DNA from: CATOSK01 sp034423195
Lineage (GTDB): Bacteria; Chloroflexota; Dehalococcoidia; Lucifugimonadales; UBA3495
Length of the DNA stretch: 64,000 nucleotides
NCBI GenBank assembly: GCA_034423195.1
Contig: DAOUIZ010000034.1
Span: 1 to 64,000, forward strand
Reading direction: 5' to 3'
Below, one piece after another: positions 43,034 through 52,023 of the stretch. Each line of letters begins with the position of its first letter. Position 1 is the stretch's first letter. The notes under the pieces are model-generated. The model saw only the letters and a list, made by a program, of their open reading frames with translations. It had not been told where the DNA came from and ran no database searches. The position numbers and the translations under genes were made by a program.

Positions 43034-43807
43034 CTATCCTCCAAACCGGAACAGTGTTGCCGCAGTCTTGGCAAAGATCCATTCCCTGTCCTCGTCATTC
43101 CTGATTACGTGCTCCATCAACAGCCGCAGGCAATTGCCGTATCCCTCCCGTTCGGCGACATGGGGATAGTCGCTGCCCCACATGAGCCGCTGCGCTCCAA
43201 ATGACTCGACGGCCATCTCAATTACCGGAGGAATATCCTGGAAGGGGGCCTCCGGTTGCGGGAAACGCTGGGGGCGTGGGCAAATTTCCCCCAGCCCGGG
43301 GATCTTCATGTAGACGTTGGGGTATTGGGCGAGGGACAACACTCGCCGGAACATATCGTAGGGCGCAACAGCATCCTCCATCCGGCATCCCAGGTGTTCG
43401 AGGACGATTTTCAGGTTGGGCAGGGATTCCACGATGTTGCGAAAGTGGCCAGAAACGGAGTCTTCGACCCGGCGGCGCACGCTGACTACCAGGCCCAACT
43501 CGTCGGCTTTCTGCCAGATGCTCGCCGGGTCGCCCGGGCTCAGCCGGACTCCCTCGGCTCCCCGCTGCGCCCATTCTTCCAGTTGGGCAGGCGCCTCCGG
43601 CAAGAGGGGATCCACCGTTGCCACCACCGAAAAGCGGCCCGGGAAGCGTTGGGCGCATTCGAGCAAATAGGGATTAAGCGAATCAACCATCCCCAGCGGT
43701 ATTAGCAACGCCTTCTCCACGCCGTTTCTCAGCAACGAGTCCAAAGCCGGTTCAATTGGCTCATAGTAGAAGTGCGCGGCATGGCAGTGGGAGTCTATTA
43801 TTTGCAT
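43034..43807 (-). CDS. Amidohydrolase-2 family metal-dependent hydrolase
   Basis: 257 residues. Metal-site motif IIDSHCHAAH at the N-terminus, VEDSVSGHF and KIVLEHLGCR in the middle, and MWGSDYPHV at the C-terminus. This is the pattern of the ACMSD/2-pyrone-dicarboxylate lactonase-like group. These enzymes hydrolyse or decarboxylate ring-cleavage products and related compounds. The small size and absence of an N-terminal beta-sandwich fit. Substrate unknown. Confidence 0.9.
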   Translation of the reverse strand: MQIIDSHCHAAHFYYEPIEPALDSLLRNGVEKALLIPLGMVDSLNPYLLECAQRFPGRFSVVATVDPLLPEAPAQLEEWAQRGAEGVRLSPGDPASIWQKADELGLVVSVRRRVEDSVSGHFRNIVESLPNLKIVLEHLGCRMEDAVAPYDMFRRVLSLAQYPNVYMKIPGLGEICPRPQRFPQPEAPFQDIPPVIEMAVESFGAQRLMWGSDYPHVAEREGYGNCLRLLMEHVIRNDEDREWIFAKTAATLFRFGG

Positions 43808-44072
43808 CGTCCTATTGGCCTACCAACTTTGAAATAAGGGTACAGGGACTTGAGCTTGATGTGGGCGTCATGGGTGGTGAAACGCCAGTCTGTCGGCTTC
43901 TACATCGTACATCCATCATTTCGAGTGTGGTAGGCCGCTAGCTGCGCGACGTTTCTATCCAGGTGGACGCGCCATTGGACACAGGACTGTGGATTTACCA
44001 GGATGGGCGGGAGCGTGGTGGCTGGAGAAAGTGTTTGCGCCAGCGCCTTGGTGGAATTGCGTTGCCTGCATT

Positions 44073-44091
44073 TATGTGGTAAAAGTACATA
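44073..44091 (+). promoter_or_regulatory. Possible PadR operator
   Basis: Dyad TATGT-N9-ACATA, ending one base before the PadR start codon. PadR-family regulators are known to bind ATGT-N8-ACAT type sites at their own promoters; the spacer here is one base longer. Confidence 0.4.
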
Positions 44092-44092
44092 T

Positions 44093-44536
44093 ATGGAGCC
44101 ACAAGACCCTTGGGCCGGGCACCGGCTGCCGAAGAATTTTATGACTCCGTGGATCCTGCTGGTGCTGAAGCAGTGGAGCGTCCACGGGTACGTCATCATG
44201 CAGCAGCTGAACCGGATGGGGTTCCCTGAAGTGGACCATCCGACGCTTTACCGGGAGCTCCGACGGCTGGAGCGGGAGGGGCATGTATCCTCGGAGTGGC
44301 AGACGGACGGGAGCGGCCCGGCCAAGCGGGTATACAGCATCACCGAAGCGGGGGAGGAGCTGCTGAAGGGATGGAGTGAGGTGGTGTCGGGGTATCAGAG
44401 GATGATCAACGGGTTTTTTGATTTGTACTCCCAGTTTTTTGGCTTTCCCGCCGAGGCGGCGCATTCCGGGGACGAGGATTCCCCGGGAGATGGCGGTGAT
44501 TCGGCGAAGGAAGGAAGCCCGGACAGTGTCCAATAG
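44093..44536 (+). CDS. PadR-family transcriptional regulator of the PHA cluster
   Basis: 147 residues from the ATG at 44093; an ATG at 44141 and an upstream one at 44003 are alternatives. Winged helix: TPWILLVLKQWSVHGYVIMQQL, then TLYRELRRLEREGHVSSEW and KRVYSITEAGEELLKGW. It ends in an acidic low-complexity tail (SGDEDSPGDGGDSAKEG). A PadR repressor in front of a PHA synthase operon suggests it controls polymer storage. A dyad just before its start fits autoregulation. Confidence 0.85.
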   Translation: MEPQDPWAGHRLPKNFMTPWILLVLKQWSVHGYVIMQQLNRMGFPEVDHPTLYRELRRLEREGHVSSEWQTDGSGPAKRVYSITEAGEELLKGWSEVVSGYQRMINGFFDLYSQFFGFPAEAAHSGDEDSPGDGGDSAKEGSPDSVQ

Positions 44537-44555
44537 TAACGGAGGAAAAGGAACC

Positions 44556-45068
44556 ATGGCGGACAAGATGAACGAGGCATCCCAGGCGGTGTTCAAGGCG
44601 CAGAACGAGTTGGCCGGGAAGGGATTTTCGGCGGCCGCAGCGGGCTTTGATCAGATGACCGGGATGGTCAAGAGCGGGGCCGAGGCTTCCCAGGTTGAAG
44701 CCCGGGAGGCCCGGCAGGCCTGGGATGGGATGATGTTGTATGCCCAGACCCGCAACGGCAAGGTATTGGAGTTGGCCAGGGAAATGACTGCTGTTCCGGC
44801 GTCCGGCGGTGCCCGGGTGAAACCGGAAGTACGCGAGTTGGTCCGGGAAATCATGGATGGTGACGCCGGGTTTTACGGGGCCTGCGCCGAGTACGTGACG
44901 GGAGTGGAACAGCGTCGGGTGGAGCTCGTGGCCGGAATGCTCAGAACAAACACCGCCCTGATGGAGTCGGGACAGGAAGTGGTGAAGAGCGCCTTTGACT
45001 ACGGGCAGGCGTTGATGGGGTGGTCGGCGGCGATGGTCAAGGGGACTCCGGCCCCAGAGCAGGAGTAG
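44556..45068 (+). CDS. Phasin-like helical protein of the PHA cluster
   Basis: 170 residues, ATG at 44556 after GGAGGAAAAGG. Almost wholly helical, Ala/Glu/Gln-rich and without motifs (QAVFKAQNELAGKGFSAAAAGFDQ; YVTGVEQRRVELVAGMLRTN). Size and amphipathic character resemble phasins, the granule-coating proteins. The call rests mainly on position between the PadR regulator and phaC. Confidence 0.55.
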   Translation: MADKMNEASQAVFKAQNELAGKGFSAAAAGFDQMTGMVKSGAEASQVEAREARQAWDGMMLYAQTRNGKVLELAREMTAVPASGGARVKPEVRELVREIMDGDAGFYGACAEYVTGVEQRRVELVAGMLRTNTALMESGQEVVKSAFDYGQALMGWSAAMVKGTPAPEQE

Positions 45069-45161
45069 CGGGGATCGTCATTCTCCGGTTCTCCAACCCA
45101 CCGGGGTAGGGATTTCTGCGGCTATTTCCGGTTCCCGACAGAGGGGCGAGGAGGCGTTGCC

Positions 45162-46250
45162 TTGGTTGATTCAACAGAGTTTGCGGCTCAATTCCAAGAA
45201 GACCTGAAGAAGAACATGGAGCGGGTCCAGACCCTGTTCGACTCCTTCGTCACCAACCCGAGCGACCCTCCGGTGGGGGCCACTCCGTCGCAAGTCATCT
45301 GGAAGCGGGGCAAGACCAGGCTGCTCAGGTATGCGCCGGGGCGGCACAAGACCAATCCCCTGCCCTATTTCATCGTTCCCTGGCTGGGGATAAGCCGTCC
45401 CTACGTTTTGGACCTTTTGCCCGGGAACAGCATGATCGAGTACCTGGTGAACCAGGGACACGACGTTTACCTGCTGGACTGGGGAGAGATCGCCGAGGAA
45501 GACAAGGAACTGGGGTTCGAGGAAGCCGTCTTCAACATTATTCCGAGGGCTCTCGAGCAGATCCTGGAAACCTCGGGAGCGCGGGAGATTACATTGAACG
45601 GGCTGTGCCTGGGCGGAACGCTGGGTGCTTGCTACCTGGCCCTGAATCCGGATGCCCCGGTGCGGAATTTCGTGGCAGTGGTTGCTCCGATTGATTTTGA
45701 CCAGGGCGGCATGTTCCGGGTGTGGCTGGACCAGCGGTACTTTCCCGCGGACCTGATCGTGGAGCGGTACGGCGGGCTGCCGGCCAGCCTGATGGGCACC
45801 GGCTTCAAGATGCTGCGGCCGACGCTGGAAGCGCAAGCCATGGCTGGCCTTTGGGCCAATGCCCATCGTCCGGGGTATATTGAAAGCTACAAGGCGATGA
45901 ACCGCTGGGCCAACGACTTTATCGGGATGCCGGGGCAGTTCTTCAGGGAGCTGGCAAAGGACCTGTACGGCAGCAACCGGCTGGTGCGGGGAGAGTTCGT
46001 TCTGAACGGCCAGGCGGTTGACCTGAAGCGCATCGTCCAGCCCCTGCTTGTGGCCGCCGCCAGCCAGGACTACATCGTTCCGTCGCCAGCGGCGGAGGGA
46101 CTGATGAACGCCGTGGGCAGCGCGGATAAGGAGTTTGTGGAACTGCCGGGAGGGCATATCTCGGTGTTTTCCGGGCGGCAAGCCCACCAAACCCTGTGGC
46201 CCAAGATAAATGAGTGGGTGCTGGCCCATTCTGCGGCACCGGCCGACTGA
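45162..46250 (+). CDS. phaC: Class III poly(3-hydroxyalkanoate) synthase subunit PhaC
   Basis: 362 residues, typical of class III/IV PhaC, from a TTG at 45162 behind AGGAGGCG. The nucleophile elbow is NGLCLGGTLG (GxCxG, cysteine nucleophile). The catalytic Asp lies in AASQDYIVP and His in PGGHISVFSG. KTRLLRYAP and VYLLDWGE are further PhaC markers. It polymerises 3-hydroxyacyl-CoA into storage polyester and needs the second subunit encoded 57 bases downstream. Confidence 0.93.
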   Translation: MVDSTEFAAQFQEDLKKNMERVQTLFDSFVTNPSDPPVGATPSQVIWKRGKTRLLRYAPGRHKTNPLPYFIVPWLGISRPYVLDLLPGNSMIEYLVNQGHDVYLLDWGEIAEEDKELGFEEAVFNIIPRALEQILETSGAREITLNGLCLGGTLGACYLALNPDAPVRNFVAVVAPIDFDQGGMFRVWLDQRYFPADLIVERYGGLPASLMGTGFKMLRPTLEAQAMAGLWANAHRPGYIESYKAMNRWANDFIGMPGQFFRELAKDLYGSNRLVRGEFVLNGQAVDLKRIVQPLLVAAASQDYIVPSPAAEGLMNAVGSADKEFVELPGGHISVFSGRQAHQTLWPKINEWVLAHSAAPAD

Positions 46251-46307
46251 CCTTCCTCCAGCTTATGCCCATTCCCAGTTGAGTTAGTCCACAAGGGAGA
46301 CTTCCCC

Positions 46308-47012
46308 ATGACTACGCGCGAAACCGGAACCAGCGACAACAGTTCGGCGGGTGGGGGCAACGCGTCCGCCGCCTTCGATGCCTGGCAGGAGATGTTCAGG
46401 AAATCGGCGGAAGCGTGGGCGCAGGCAGCCCCGGGGTTCCCCGGATTTGCTTCCCCCGGGCCAGGGGCAACGCCCTTCGGGGGGTGGCCTTTCGCGGTTC
46501 CCCCATTCGGGAGGGGCGGCAGCACGGTGCCGGGGATGGATGGGCCGTTCCAGGGATTCAACGTGGATGGGCTGACGCGGATGTGGCAGCAGCTTTACCA
46601 AGTGTGGGCGGAGCAGGCACGGCAGATGATGGCCGACCCCACTTTCCCACAGAGCTTGTCGGAAGCTGAAAGGCAGTGGGCACAGGGGTTGGAATCGCTG
46701 GCGTCTACTTTTGCCAAGTCGATGAGCACGGAAGAATTTTCGCAGGCGCTGGGCAAATACATGGAGCAGGCGCTGGTCTGGCAGGGAAAGCTGACCAGGG
46801 AAAGCAATCCGCAGATGGACGCCGCCCTGCGGGCATGGAACGTGCCATCGCGGGCACAGATTGACCGGTTGTTTGAACGGGTTATTGGTCTGGAGGGACA
46901 GATCGAGTCCCTGTCAGATGAGGTCCGAAAGCTCCAGGCCACTGTTGATGCCGCCACCACGGCGCGGCGGGCAACGTCCGCACCGGCCAGTCCAGCGGAA
47001 CCGGGAGCCTGA
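46308..47012 (+). CDS. phaE: PHA synthase second subunit PhaE-like
   Basis: 234 residues. A flexible Gly/Pro/Phe-rich N-terminus precedes helices (RMWQQLYQVWAEQARQMM; ALGKYMEQALVWQGKL). The C-terminal PhaE signature NVPSRAQIDRLFERVIGLEGQ is followed by a short coiled coil. PhaE forms the active complex with PhaC. It is shorter than the approximately 360 residues of some PhaE proteins, and the alternative name is a PhaR-type subunit. Last gene of the PHA operon. Confidence 0.85.
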   Translation: MTTRETGTSDNSSAGGGNASAAFDAWQEMFRKSAEAWAQAAPGFPGFASPGPGATPFGGWPFAVPPFGRGGSTVPGMDGPFQGFNVDGLTRMWQQLYQVWAEQARQMMADPTFPQSLSEAERQWAQGLESLASTFAKSMSTEEFSQALGKYMEQALVWQGKLTRESNPQMDAALRAWNVPSRAQIDRLFERVIGLEGQIESLSDEVRKLQATVDAATTARRATSAPASPAEPGA

Positions 47013-47341
47013 CCGGAAACGCAGGAGAAGCCCCCCGTTTAGAACCCGTTTCCCGCGTACCGCTCCCTGAACCGGGGGTCCCGCTCTCGGAAACCCGGGG
47101 AAGGCATCCTGTCGTGATGGTCTCCCCGGGTTCGCACGTCTGGGTTGGCGTGGCTGGGTTGGCGGAGCCGATGTTCACCAAACTTTCACCAAGGACTAGG
47201 CATCGCGATGCTTCAGGCAGATATATGATACTGCCTATGATTGGCACTTCACCTATTTTCACGTTGGGGTTAAACTAAGGCCGCGGGTAAACTGATGAGA
47301 AGCGGCGCCCCGGTCGACCCAGCCGGCGCCACCGGAGGTCG
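47013..47341. other. Intergenic region before the first ammonium transporter
   Basis: 329 bases. It holds the PHA terminator hairpin, TTCACCAA twice (47175-47190 region), the palindrome CATCGCGATG (47201-47210) and the inverted repeat AGGCAG-N10-CTGCCT (47215-47236). The last two may be operators for the ammonium transporter. Confidence 0.5.
47092..47132 (+). terminator. Hairpin after the PHA operon
   Basis: Perfect 10-bp arms AACCCGGGGA (47092-47101) and TCCCCGGGTT (47123-47132) around a 21-base loop. No strong T-run follows. Confidence 0.5.
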
Positions 47342-48568
47342 ATGGACTCAGGCGATACAGCATGGATGCTGTCATCGACAGCGTTTGTCCTCTTTATGAC
47401 TCTGCCGGGGCTGGCCCTGGTATACGGGGGGCTGGTAGCCTCCAAGTCGGTCCTTTCCGTAGTCATCCAGTGTTTCGCGATCTCCGCCTTGGCCAGTGTG
47501 ATCTGGCTGTCGGTGGGGTACAGCATGGCCTTCGGAGAGAGCCTGTTCTGGTTCATAGGCACCCTGGAAAACGCCTTCTTTCTAGGGATAGCGCCGGAGA
47601 CAGTCCACCCAGAAACCCCCAACCTGCCCGAGATGGTGTTCGTCATCTTCCAGATGACCTTCGCGATGATTGCTCCGGCGATAATTTCGGGCGCCTACGC
47701 GGAGCGGATGAAGTTTCCGGTGGCGCTGGTGTTCAGCGGGTTGTGGTCGCTGCTAGTGTATATTCCCATCTGCCACTGGGTGTGGGGCGGGGGCTGGCTG
47801 GACCAGATGGGGGCGATGGACTTTGCCGGAGGCCTGGTGCTGCACGCCAACGTGGGAGCGGCGGCGCTGGTGGCGTCGATAATCGTGGGCCGTCGCCTGG
47901 GGTTTCCCAACGAGATTGCGCCGCCCCACAACCCCGGGATGACGGCAGCGGGGACAGGGATGCTGTGGGTGGGGTGGTTCGGGTTCAATGGCGGAAGCCA
48001 GTTTGCCGCCGACGGCGAGGCCGGGATGGCGATTGCCGTGACCCACATTTCCGCGTCGGCCTCTGCCCTTACCTGGATGGTGCTGGAATGGGTAACGAGG
48101 CGGTACGCATCGCTGATCGGCACGGTGACCGGCGTAATCGCCGGGCTGGCGGCGGTTACGCCGGCGTCGGGGTACATTGGGCCGATTGGTGGACTTATCT
48201 TGGGGTCGGCGGCCAGCCTGGTCTGTTTCTTCGCCGTTGGTATAATAAAGCGCAAGCTGAACATTGACGACGCACTGGATGTTTTCGCGGTGCATGGGCT
48301 GGGAGGTATCATAGGCGTGTTGCTGGTGACTTTCCTGGCATTGCCGATCTTCGGGGGCCAGGGTTATCCGGTGGAGGGGCGGGATGTCCACGTTCAGCTG
48401 GGGGTGCAGGCCCTGGGAGTCGCAGCCTCCATGGCATGGGCTGGGCTGTTCACCTTCATCATACTGAAGGTGCTGGACCGGGTCATGGGCGGGGCCCGGG
48501 TGGATGAGGAGGACGAGCTGGTGGGACTGGACCTGGCGGCTCATGGAGAACGGGGATACGACATTTAG
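47342..48568 (+). CDS. Ammonium transporter (Amt family), plus-strand copy
   Basis: 408 residues, ATG after CCGGAGGTCG. Eleven membrane helices. The twin histidines are His168 (LVLHANVG) and His318 (FAVHGLGGIIG), numerically the same as in E. coli AmtB. DFAGG and GWFGFNGGS are present. There is no signal peptide and no adjacent PII (glnK/glnB) gene, which normally accompanies amtB. It conducts ammonium across the membrane. The downstream STAS gene starts 66 bases later, so this transporter may be expressed with the signalling genes. Confidence 0.93.
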   Translation: MDSGDTAWMLSSTAFVLFMTLPGLALVYGGLVASKSVLSVVIQCFAISALASVIWLSVGYSMAFGESLFWFIGTLENAFFLGIAPETVHPETPNLPEMVFVIFQMTFAMIAPAIISGAYAERMKFPVALVFSGLWSLLVYIPICHWVWGGGWLDQMGAMDFAGGLVLHANVGAAALVASIIVGRRLGFPNEIAPPHNPGMTAAGTGMLWVGWFGFNGGSQFAADGEAGMAIAVTHISASASALTWMVLEWVTRRYASLIGTVTGVIAGLAAVTPASGYIGPIGGLILGSAASLVCFFAVGIIKRKLNIDDALDVFAVHGLGGIIGVLLVTFLALPIFGGQGYPVEGRDVHVQLGVQALGVAASMAWAGLFTFIILKVLDRVMGGARVDEEDELVGLDLAAHGERGYDI

Positions 48569-48634
48569 GGTAAAATTGGGCGTGGGATGAATGGTCCGAT
48601 TCGCGCGGTGAACACCAAACAGGAGGTCGAGCTA

Positions 48635-48973
48635 TTGAACGTAGAGAAGTGGTGGGAACGGGGAAGTTTGGTTGTAGCCACCGAAGGGCGGGTGAACGGG
48701 CTGAATGCGGCCGAGTACCGGCGCATGCTGGACGATGCTCTGGAGGAGGACAGTTCGGCGGTAGTCCTGAACTTTGAGAGGCTTTCGTACATCAGCAGCG
48801 CGGGGCTGCGGGTGGTGCTGCAAGTGGCAAAAAGTCTGCGCCGACGCGGAGCGAAATTTGCCGCGTGCAACCTGGACGGTCCGGTGTTGGAAGTGTTCGT
48901 CACCGTTGGGTTTGACCGGATAATCCCCCTGCACGGTTCGGTGGATTCCGCGGTGGCATCATTCTCGGAGTAG
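48635..48973 (+). CDS. STAS-domain anti-anti-sigma-type protein
   Basis: 112 residues from a TTG at 48635 behind AGGAGG. It shows the STAS fold: LVVATEGRVNGLNAAEYRRML, VVLNFERLSYISSAGLRVVL and FVTVGFDRIIPLHGSV. The phosphorylatable Ser is in YISSAGLR. It is the substrate expected for the RsbW-like kinase and PP2C phosphatase two and one genes downstream. It is 133 bases before the response-regulator gene. Confidence 0.9.
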   Translation: MNVEKWWERGSLVVATEGRVNGLNAAEYRRMLDDALEEDSSAVVLNFERLSYISSAGLRVVLQVAKSLRRRGAKFAACNLDGPVLEVFVTVGFDRIIPLHGSVDSAVASFSE

Positions 48974-49106
48974 CCTGCTCGGAGTAACCTGGAATAACCT
49001 GCCAACGCCGGTGCTGAAACGGTTCTGGAATTAACCCGGCCGCCGCCGGTGAGCGCAGATTCAGCGACTTTCATTAATTGGATGTAACCTAAACAGGATG
49101 TAATCT

Positions 49107-50270
49107 ATGCCCGATGGATTCAAGATTCTGGTAGTAGACGACGAGCCGGACCTGGAACCGCTGGTGCTGCAGCGGATGAGGAGACATATCCGGTCGGGGA
49201 AATACTCCTTCGTATTTGCCCGCAACGGCCTGGAAGCCCTGGACCTGCTTCAAGCCGAGGATGATATCGACATGGTGGTGTCGGACATCAACATGCCGCA
49301 GATGGACGGGCTGACTCTCCTGGAGCAGATCCCCAAGGTGGACCCGAATATCCGGTCAATCATCATCTCGGCCTACGGCGATATGAAGAACATCCGGACC
49401 GCCATGAACCGGGGCGCCTTCGACTTCGTCACCAAGCCGTTGGACTTCGAGGACCTGCAGATAACCATTGACCGCACCCTGATGCACCTGACGGAGTGGC
49501 GGGATGCACTGTCGTCCCGGGACAAGCTGGTGGCGCTGCAGAACGAGCTGGACATCGCCCAGAAGATGCAGCAGTCCATTCTGCCGACCCAGTTTCCCAA
49601 GGGAGCGGACTACGAGGTCTACGCCAACATGGACCCGGCCCGCAACGTGGGCGGGGACTTCTATGACGTGATCCGGCTGGACAACGACTGCTTGGGGCTG
49701 GCCATTGCCGATGTTTCGGACAAGGGCGTGCCGGCGGCGTTGTTCATGATGTCCAGCCGCACCCTCCTGAAGGGATCAGCCATCGGCACCCCGGACCCGG
49801 GAGACGTGCTGGATGAGGTGAACACGCTGCTGTGCGAGGACAACGAAGCGGAGATGTTCGTAACCCTGTTCTATGGTGTGTACGACCCCGCAACCGGCAA
49901 GTTGACCTATTCCAACGGCGGCCACAACACTCCGGTGGTCCTGCACCCGGACGGGAGTTCGGAGCTTCTGCCTCTGACCGGCGGGATTGCGCTGGGGGTG
50001 ATGCCGGGAATGCCCTACGGCACGGAGGAGATCGCTCTCCAGCCGGGGGACGCCCTGATCCTGTATACCGACGGCATCAGCGAGGCCATGAACGAGGTTA
50101 GTGAAGAGTTTGGAATGGACCGGCTGGCCGAGGTGCTGTCCCGGACGAAGACCAGGAACGCCAAGGAACTGAACGAGGAGATTTTCGCGGGTGTCAGGGA
50201 GTTTGTTGGCGACACGCCGCAATCGGACGACATCACCTGCCTGACGATTTGCCGGAACGGGGCTGCGTAA
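49107..50270 (+). CDS. Response regulator fused to PP2C (SpoIIE/RsbU-type) phosphatase
   Basis: 387 residues. The receiver domain (1-125) has ILVVDDEPD, the phospho-acceptor Asp in VVSDINMP and Lys in VTKPLD. A coiled linker (LVALQNELDIAQKMQQSILP) leads to the PP2C domain with VGGDFYDV, IADVSDKGVPAALFM, SNGGHNTPVV, LYTDGISEAM and QSDDITCLTI, so the metal-binding aspartates are intact. Phosphorylation of the receiver should switch the phosphatase that dephosphorylates the STAS protein. The next gene overlaps it by one base. Confidence 0.95.
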   Translation: MPDGFKILVVDDEPDLEPLVLQRMRRHIRSGKYSFVFARNGLEALDLLQAEDDIDMVVSDINMPQMDGLTLLEQIPKVDPNIRSIIISAYGDMKNIRTAMNRGAFDFVTKPLDFEDLQITIDRTLMHLTEWRDALSSRDKLVALQNELDIAQKMQQSILPTQFPKGADYEVYANMDPARNVGGDFYDVIRLDNDCLGLAIADVSDKGVPAALFMMSSRTLLKGSAIGTPDPGDVLDEVNTLLCEDNEAEMFVTLFYGVYDPATGKLTYSNGGHNTPVVLHPDGSSELLPLTGGIALGVMPGMPYGTEEIALQPGDALILYTDGISEAMNEVSEEFGMDRLAEVLSRTKTRNAKELNEEIFAGVREFVGDTPQSDDITCLTICRNGAA

Positions 50271-50689
50271 TGAGCTCGACGCTTGCGCTGAAGGTTGAAA
50301 CCAGACTGGAGGAACTGCAGCGAATTGCTGCTGCGGTCGATGAATTGGCGGAGCAGGAATCGTGGCCGCCGGGGATGGCCGCACGGGTGAACCTGGTCAT
50401 CGAGGAATTCGGAATCAACGTCATGAACTACGGGTACGATGAAGGAGTCCACACCTTCGACATCAACCTGAGTTCCGATGACGGGTTGTTGACAATAGAG
50501 ATAATCGACGACGGGAAGCAGTTCAATCCCCTGGAGGATGCTCCCGAACCCGATACGGAGTCGTCGATCGAAGACCGGCCAATCGGAGGGCTGGGGCTCT
50601 TTCTCGTGCGGACGATGACGGAAGACCTGCAATACCGCTGGGAAGATTCGAAGAACCATTCCACCATGGTGATGCGGATAAGCGAATGA
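50270..50689 (+). CDS. RsbW-like serine kinase (anti-sigma-type HATPase)
   Basis: 139 residues from the ATG at 50270. It has the GHKL ATPase of anti-sigma type: VNLVIEEFGINVMNYGY (N box), IEIIDDGKQFNP (G1) and GGLGLFLVRTM (G2). It phosphorylates STAS proteins and may sequester a sigma factor or another effector. Start and stop overlap both neighbours (TAATG and ATGA), so translation is coupled from the PP2C gene through to the binding protein. Confidence 0.92.
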   Translation: MSSTLALKVETRLEELQRIAAAVDELAEQESWPPGMAARVNLVIEEFGINVMNYGYDEGVHTFDINLSSDDGLLTIEIIDDGKQFNPLEDAPEPDTESSIEDRPIGGLGLFLVRTMTEDLQYRWEDSKNHSTMVMRISE

Positions 50690-52023
50690 TCCCTCTCCGT
50701 ACCCAGTTGTTGACGGCAATGCCCATGTCGCTGGTCCTGGGTGGGGCATTTCTGATCCTGTCGACAATGTTCGGCGGCCTGGGACAATTCATCCACGAAG
50801 CAGAGTCTCCCGTCGACCTCGCCCATCCGGTGGAACTGGCACAGTTCTTGGGTCAAGAAATGACCCCAACGGAGGGAGAAGCATCGGAAACCCGGGTCGG
50901 GGATGGGTCAAGTTCAGGAGGCACCCACGGAGTGGGAAGCGACCGGGTTGTCTTTGGGCAATCGGCGGCGTTGACGGGACCGGCGGCGGAGCTGGGAACC
51001 AACATGAAGCTGGGGATAGAGGCCGCATTCCACGAGGTTAACGAAACAGGAGGCGTTCACGGGCGTCGCCTGGAGTTGACATCCCGGGACGACGCCTATG
51101 AACCGGAGGCAGCGATAGCGAACACCCGCTACCTGATACGAGAGGAGCGGGTGTTTGCTTTGATCGGAGCCGTGGGGACCCCCACTTCGCGCTCCGCCAC
51201 GCCGGTGGCCCTGGAAGCCGAGATCCCGTATATCGCTCCCTTCACCGGCGCGGCTTTTTTGCGGGAAACGAAGTGGAAGAATATCGTGAACCTGCGGGCG
51301 TCGTACAACCAGGAAACCGAGGAAATGGTCGCCCAGCTGCACGACGGTTTGGGCTTGAACCGGATCGCGGTCCTCTACCAGGATGACTCGTTTGGAAGGG
51401 CCGGTTTCCACGGGGCAACCCGGGCGATGAACAAGCGGGACATAGAGCCGGTTTCGGTCGGCTTGTATCCGCGCAATACCCTGGCGGTCAAGACCGCTCT
51501 GTTGGACCTGAGGAGGGGAGATCCGGAAGCGGTGATCCTGGTGGGGGCGTACAGGCCGGTATCCGCGCTGATCCAATGGGCTCGCCGCACTGGGCTTGAT
51601 CCGGTCTTCATCAACATTTCCTTCGTGGGGAGCAACGCCCTGGCTCAGGAGCTGGGTCCGGCCGGGAAGGGGATATTTGTCACGCAGGTCGTTCCGTTCC
51701 CCTGGGATACATCGGTCCCCGTGGTCCGGGAATACCACAGTGCCCTGGAAACCTACTTCCCGGGGACTGAACCGGGGTTCGTATCCCTGGAAGGCTACCT
51801 GGCCGGACGGATGGCGATCGCGGGACTGGAGGCGTGCGAGACGGAGTTAACCAGGGAATGCTTCCTCCAGGCCCTCAGGGATGCCGAAGACGTGGACCTG
51901 GGGGGCTTTGGTTTGAGCTTCGGATTTGGTGACAACCAGGGCTCGGACAAGGTGTATCTCACTGCCATAGGGAGCGACGGGCAGTATCATCCCATCGAGA
52001 CGCTGCGGGACCCAGTGCCATGA
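50686..52023 (+). CDS. Branched-chain-amino-acid-type periplasmic binding protein (Peripla_BP_6)
   Basis: 445 residues. An N-terminal membrane segment (MSLVLGGAFLILSTMFGGLG) without lipobox, then a linker, then the two-lobe fold: VVFGQSAALTGPAAELGTNMKLGIEAAF in shape, ETGGVHGRRLELTSRDDAYEP, GAVGTPTSRSATPVA, VLYQDDSFGRAGFHG and FVSLEGYLAGRMAI. No ABC permease or ATPase is nearby. Instead it overlaps the histidine kinase gene by 4 bases, so it is more likely the ligand-binding sensor for that kinase than a transport component. The ligand may be an amino acid, amide or urea-like compound (inference). Confidence 0.9.
   Translation: MIPLRTQLLTAMPMSLVLGGAFLILSTMFGGLGQFIHEAESPVDLAHPVELAQFLGQEMTPTEGEASETRVGDGSSSGGTHGVGSDRVVFGQSAALTGPAAELGTNMKLGIEAAFHEVNETGGVHGRRLELTSRDDAYEPEAAIANTRYLIREERVFALIGAVGTPTSRSATPVALEAEIPYIAPFTGAAFLRETKWKNIVNLRASYNQETEEMVAQLHDGLGLNRIAVLYQDDSFGRAGFHGATRAMNKRDIEPVSVGLYPRNTLAVKTALLDLRRGDPEAVILVGAYRPVSALIQWARRTGLDPVFINISFVGSNALAQELGPAGKGIFVTQVVPFPWDTSVPVVREYHSALETYFPGTEPGFVSLEGYLAGRMAIAGLEACETELTRECFLQALRDAEDVDLGGFGLSFGFGDNQGSDKVYLTAIGSDGQYHPIETLRDPVP

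Noticed and set aside
47241..47260. TTGGCAC upstream of the ammonium transporter, like a sigma-54 -24 element
   Set aside because: The expected GC of the -12 element is absent at the right spacing, and sigma-54 is not expected in this lineage.
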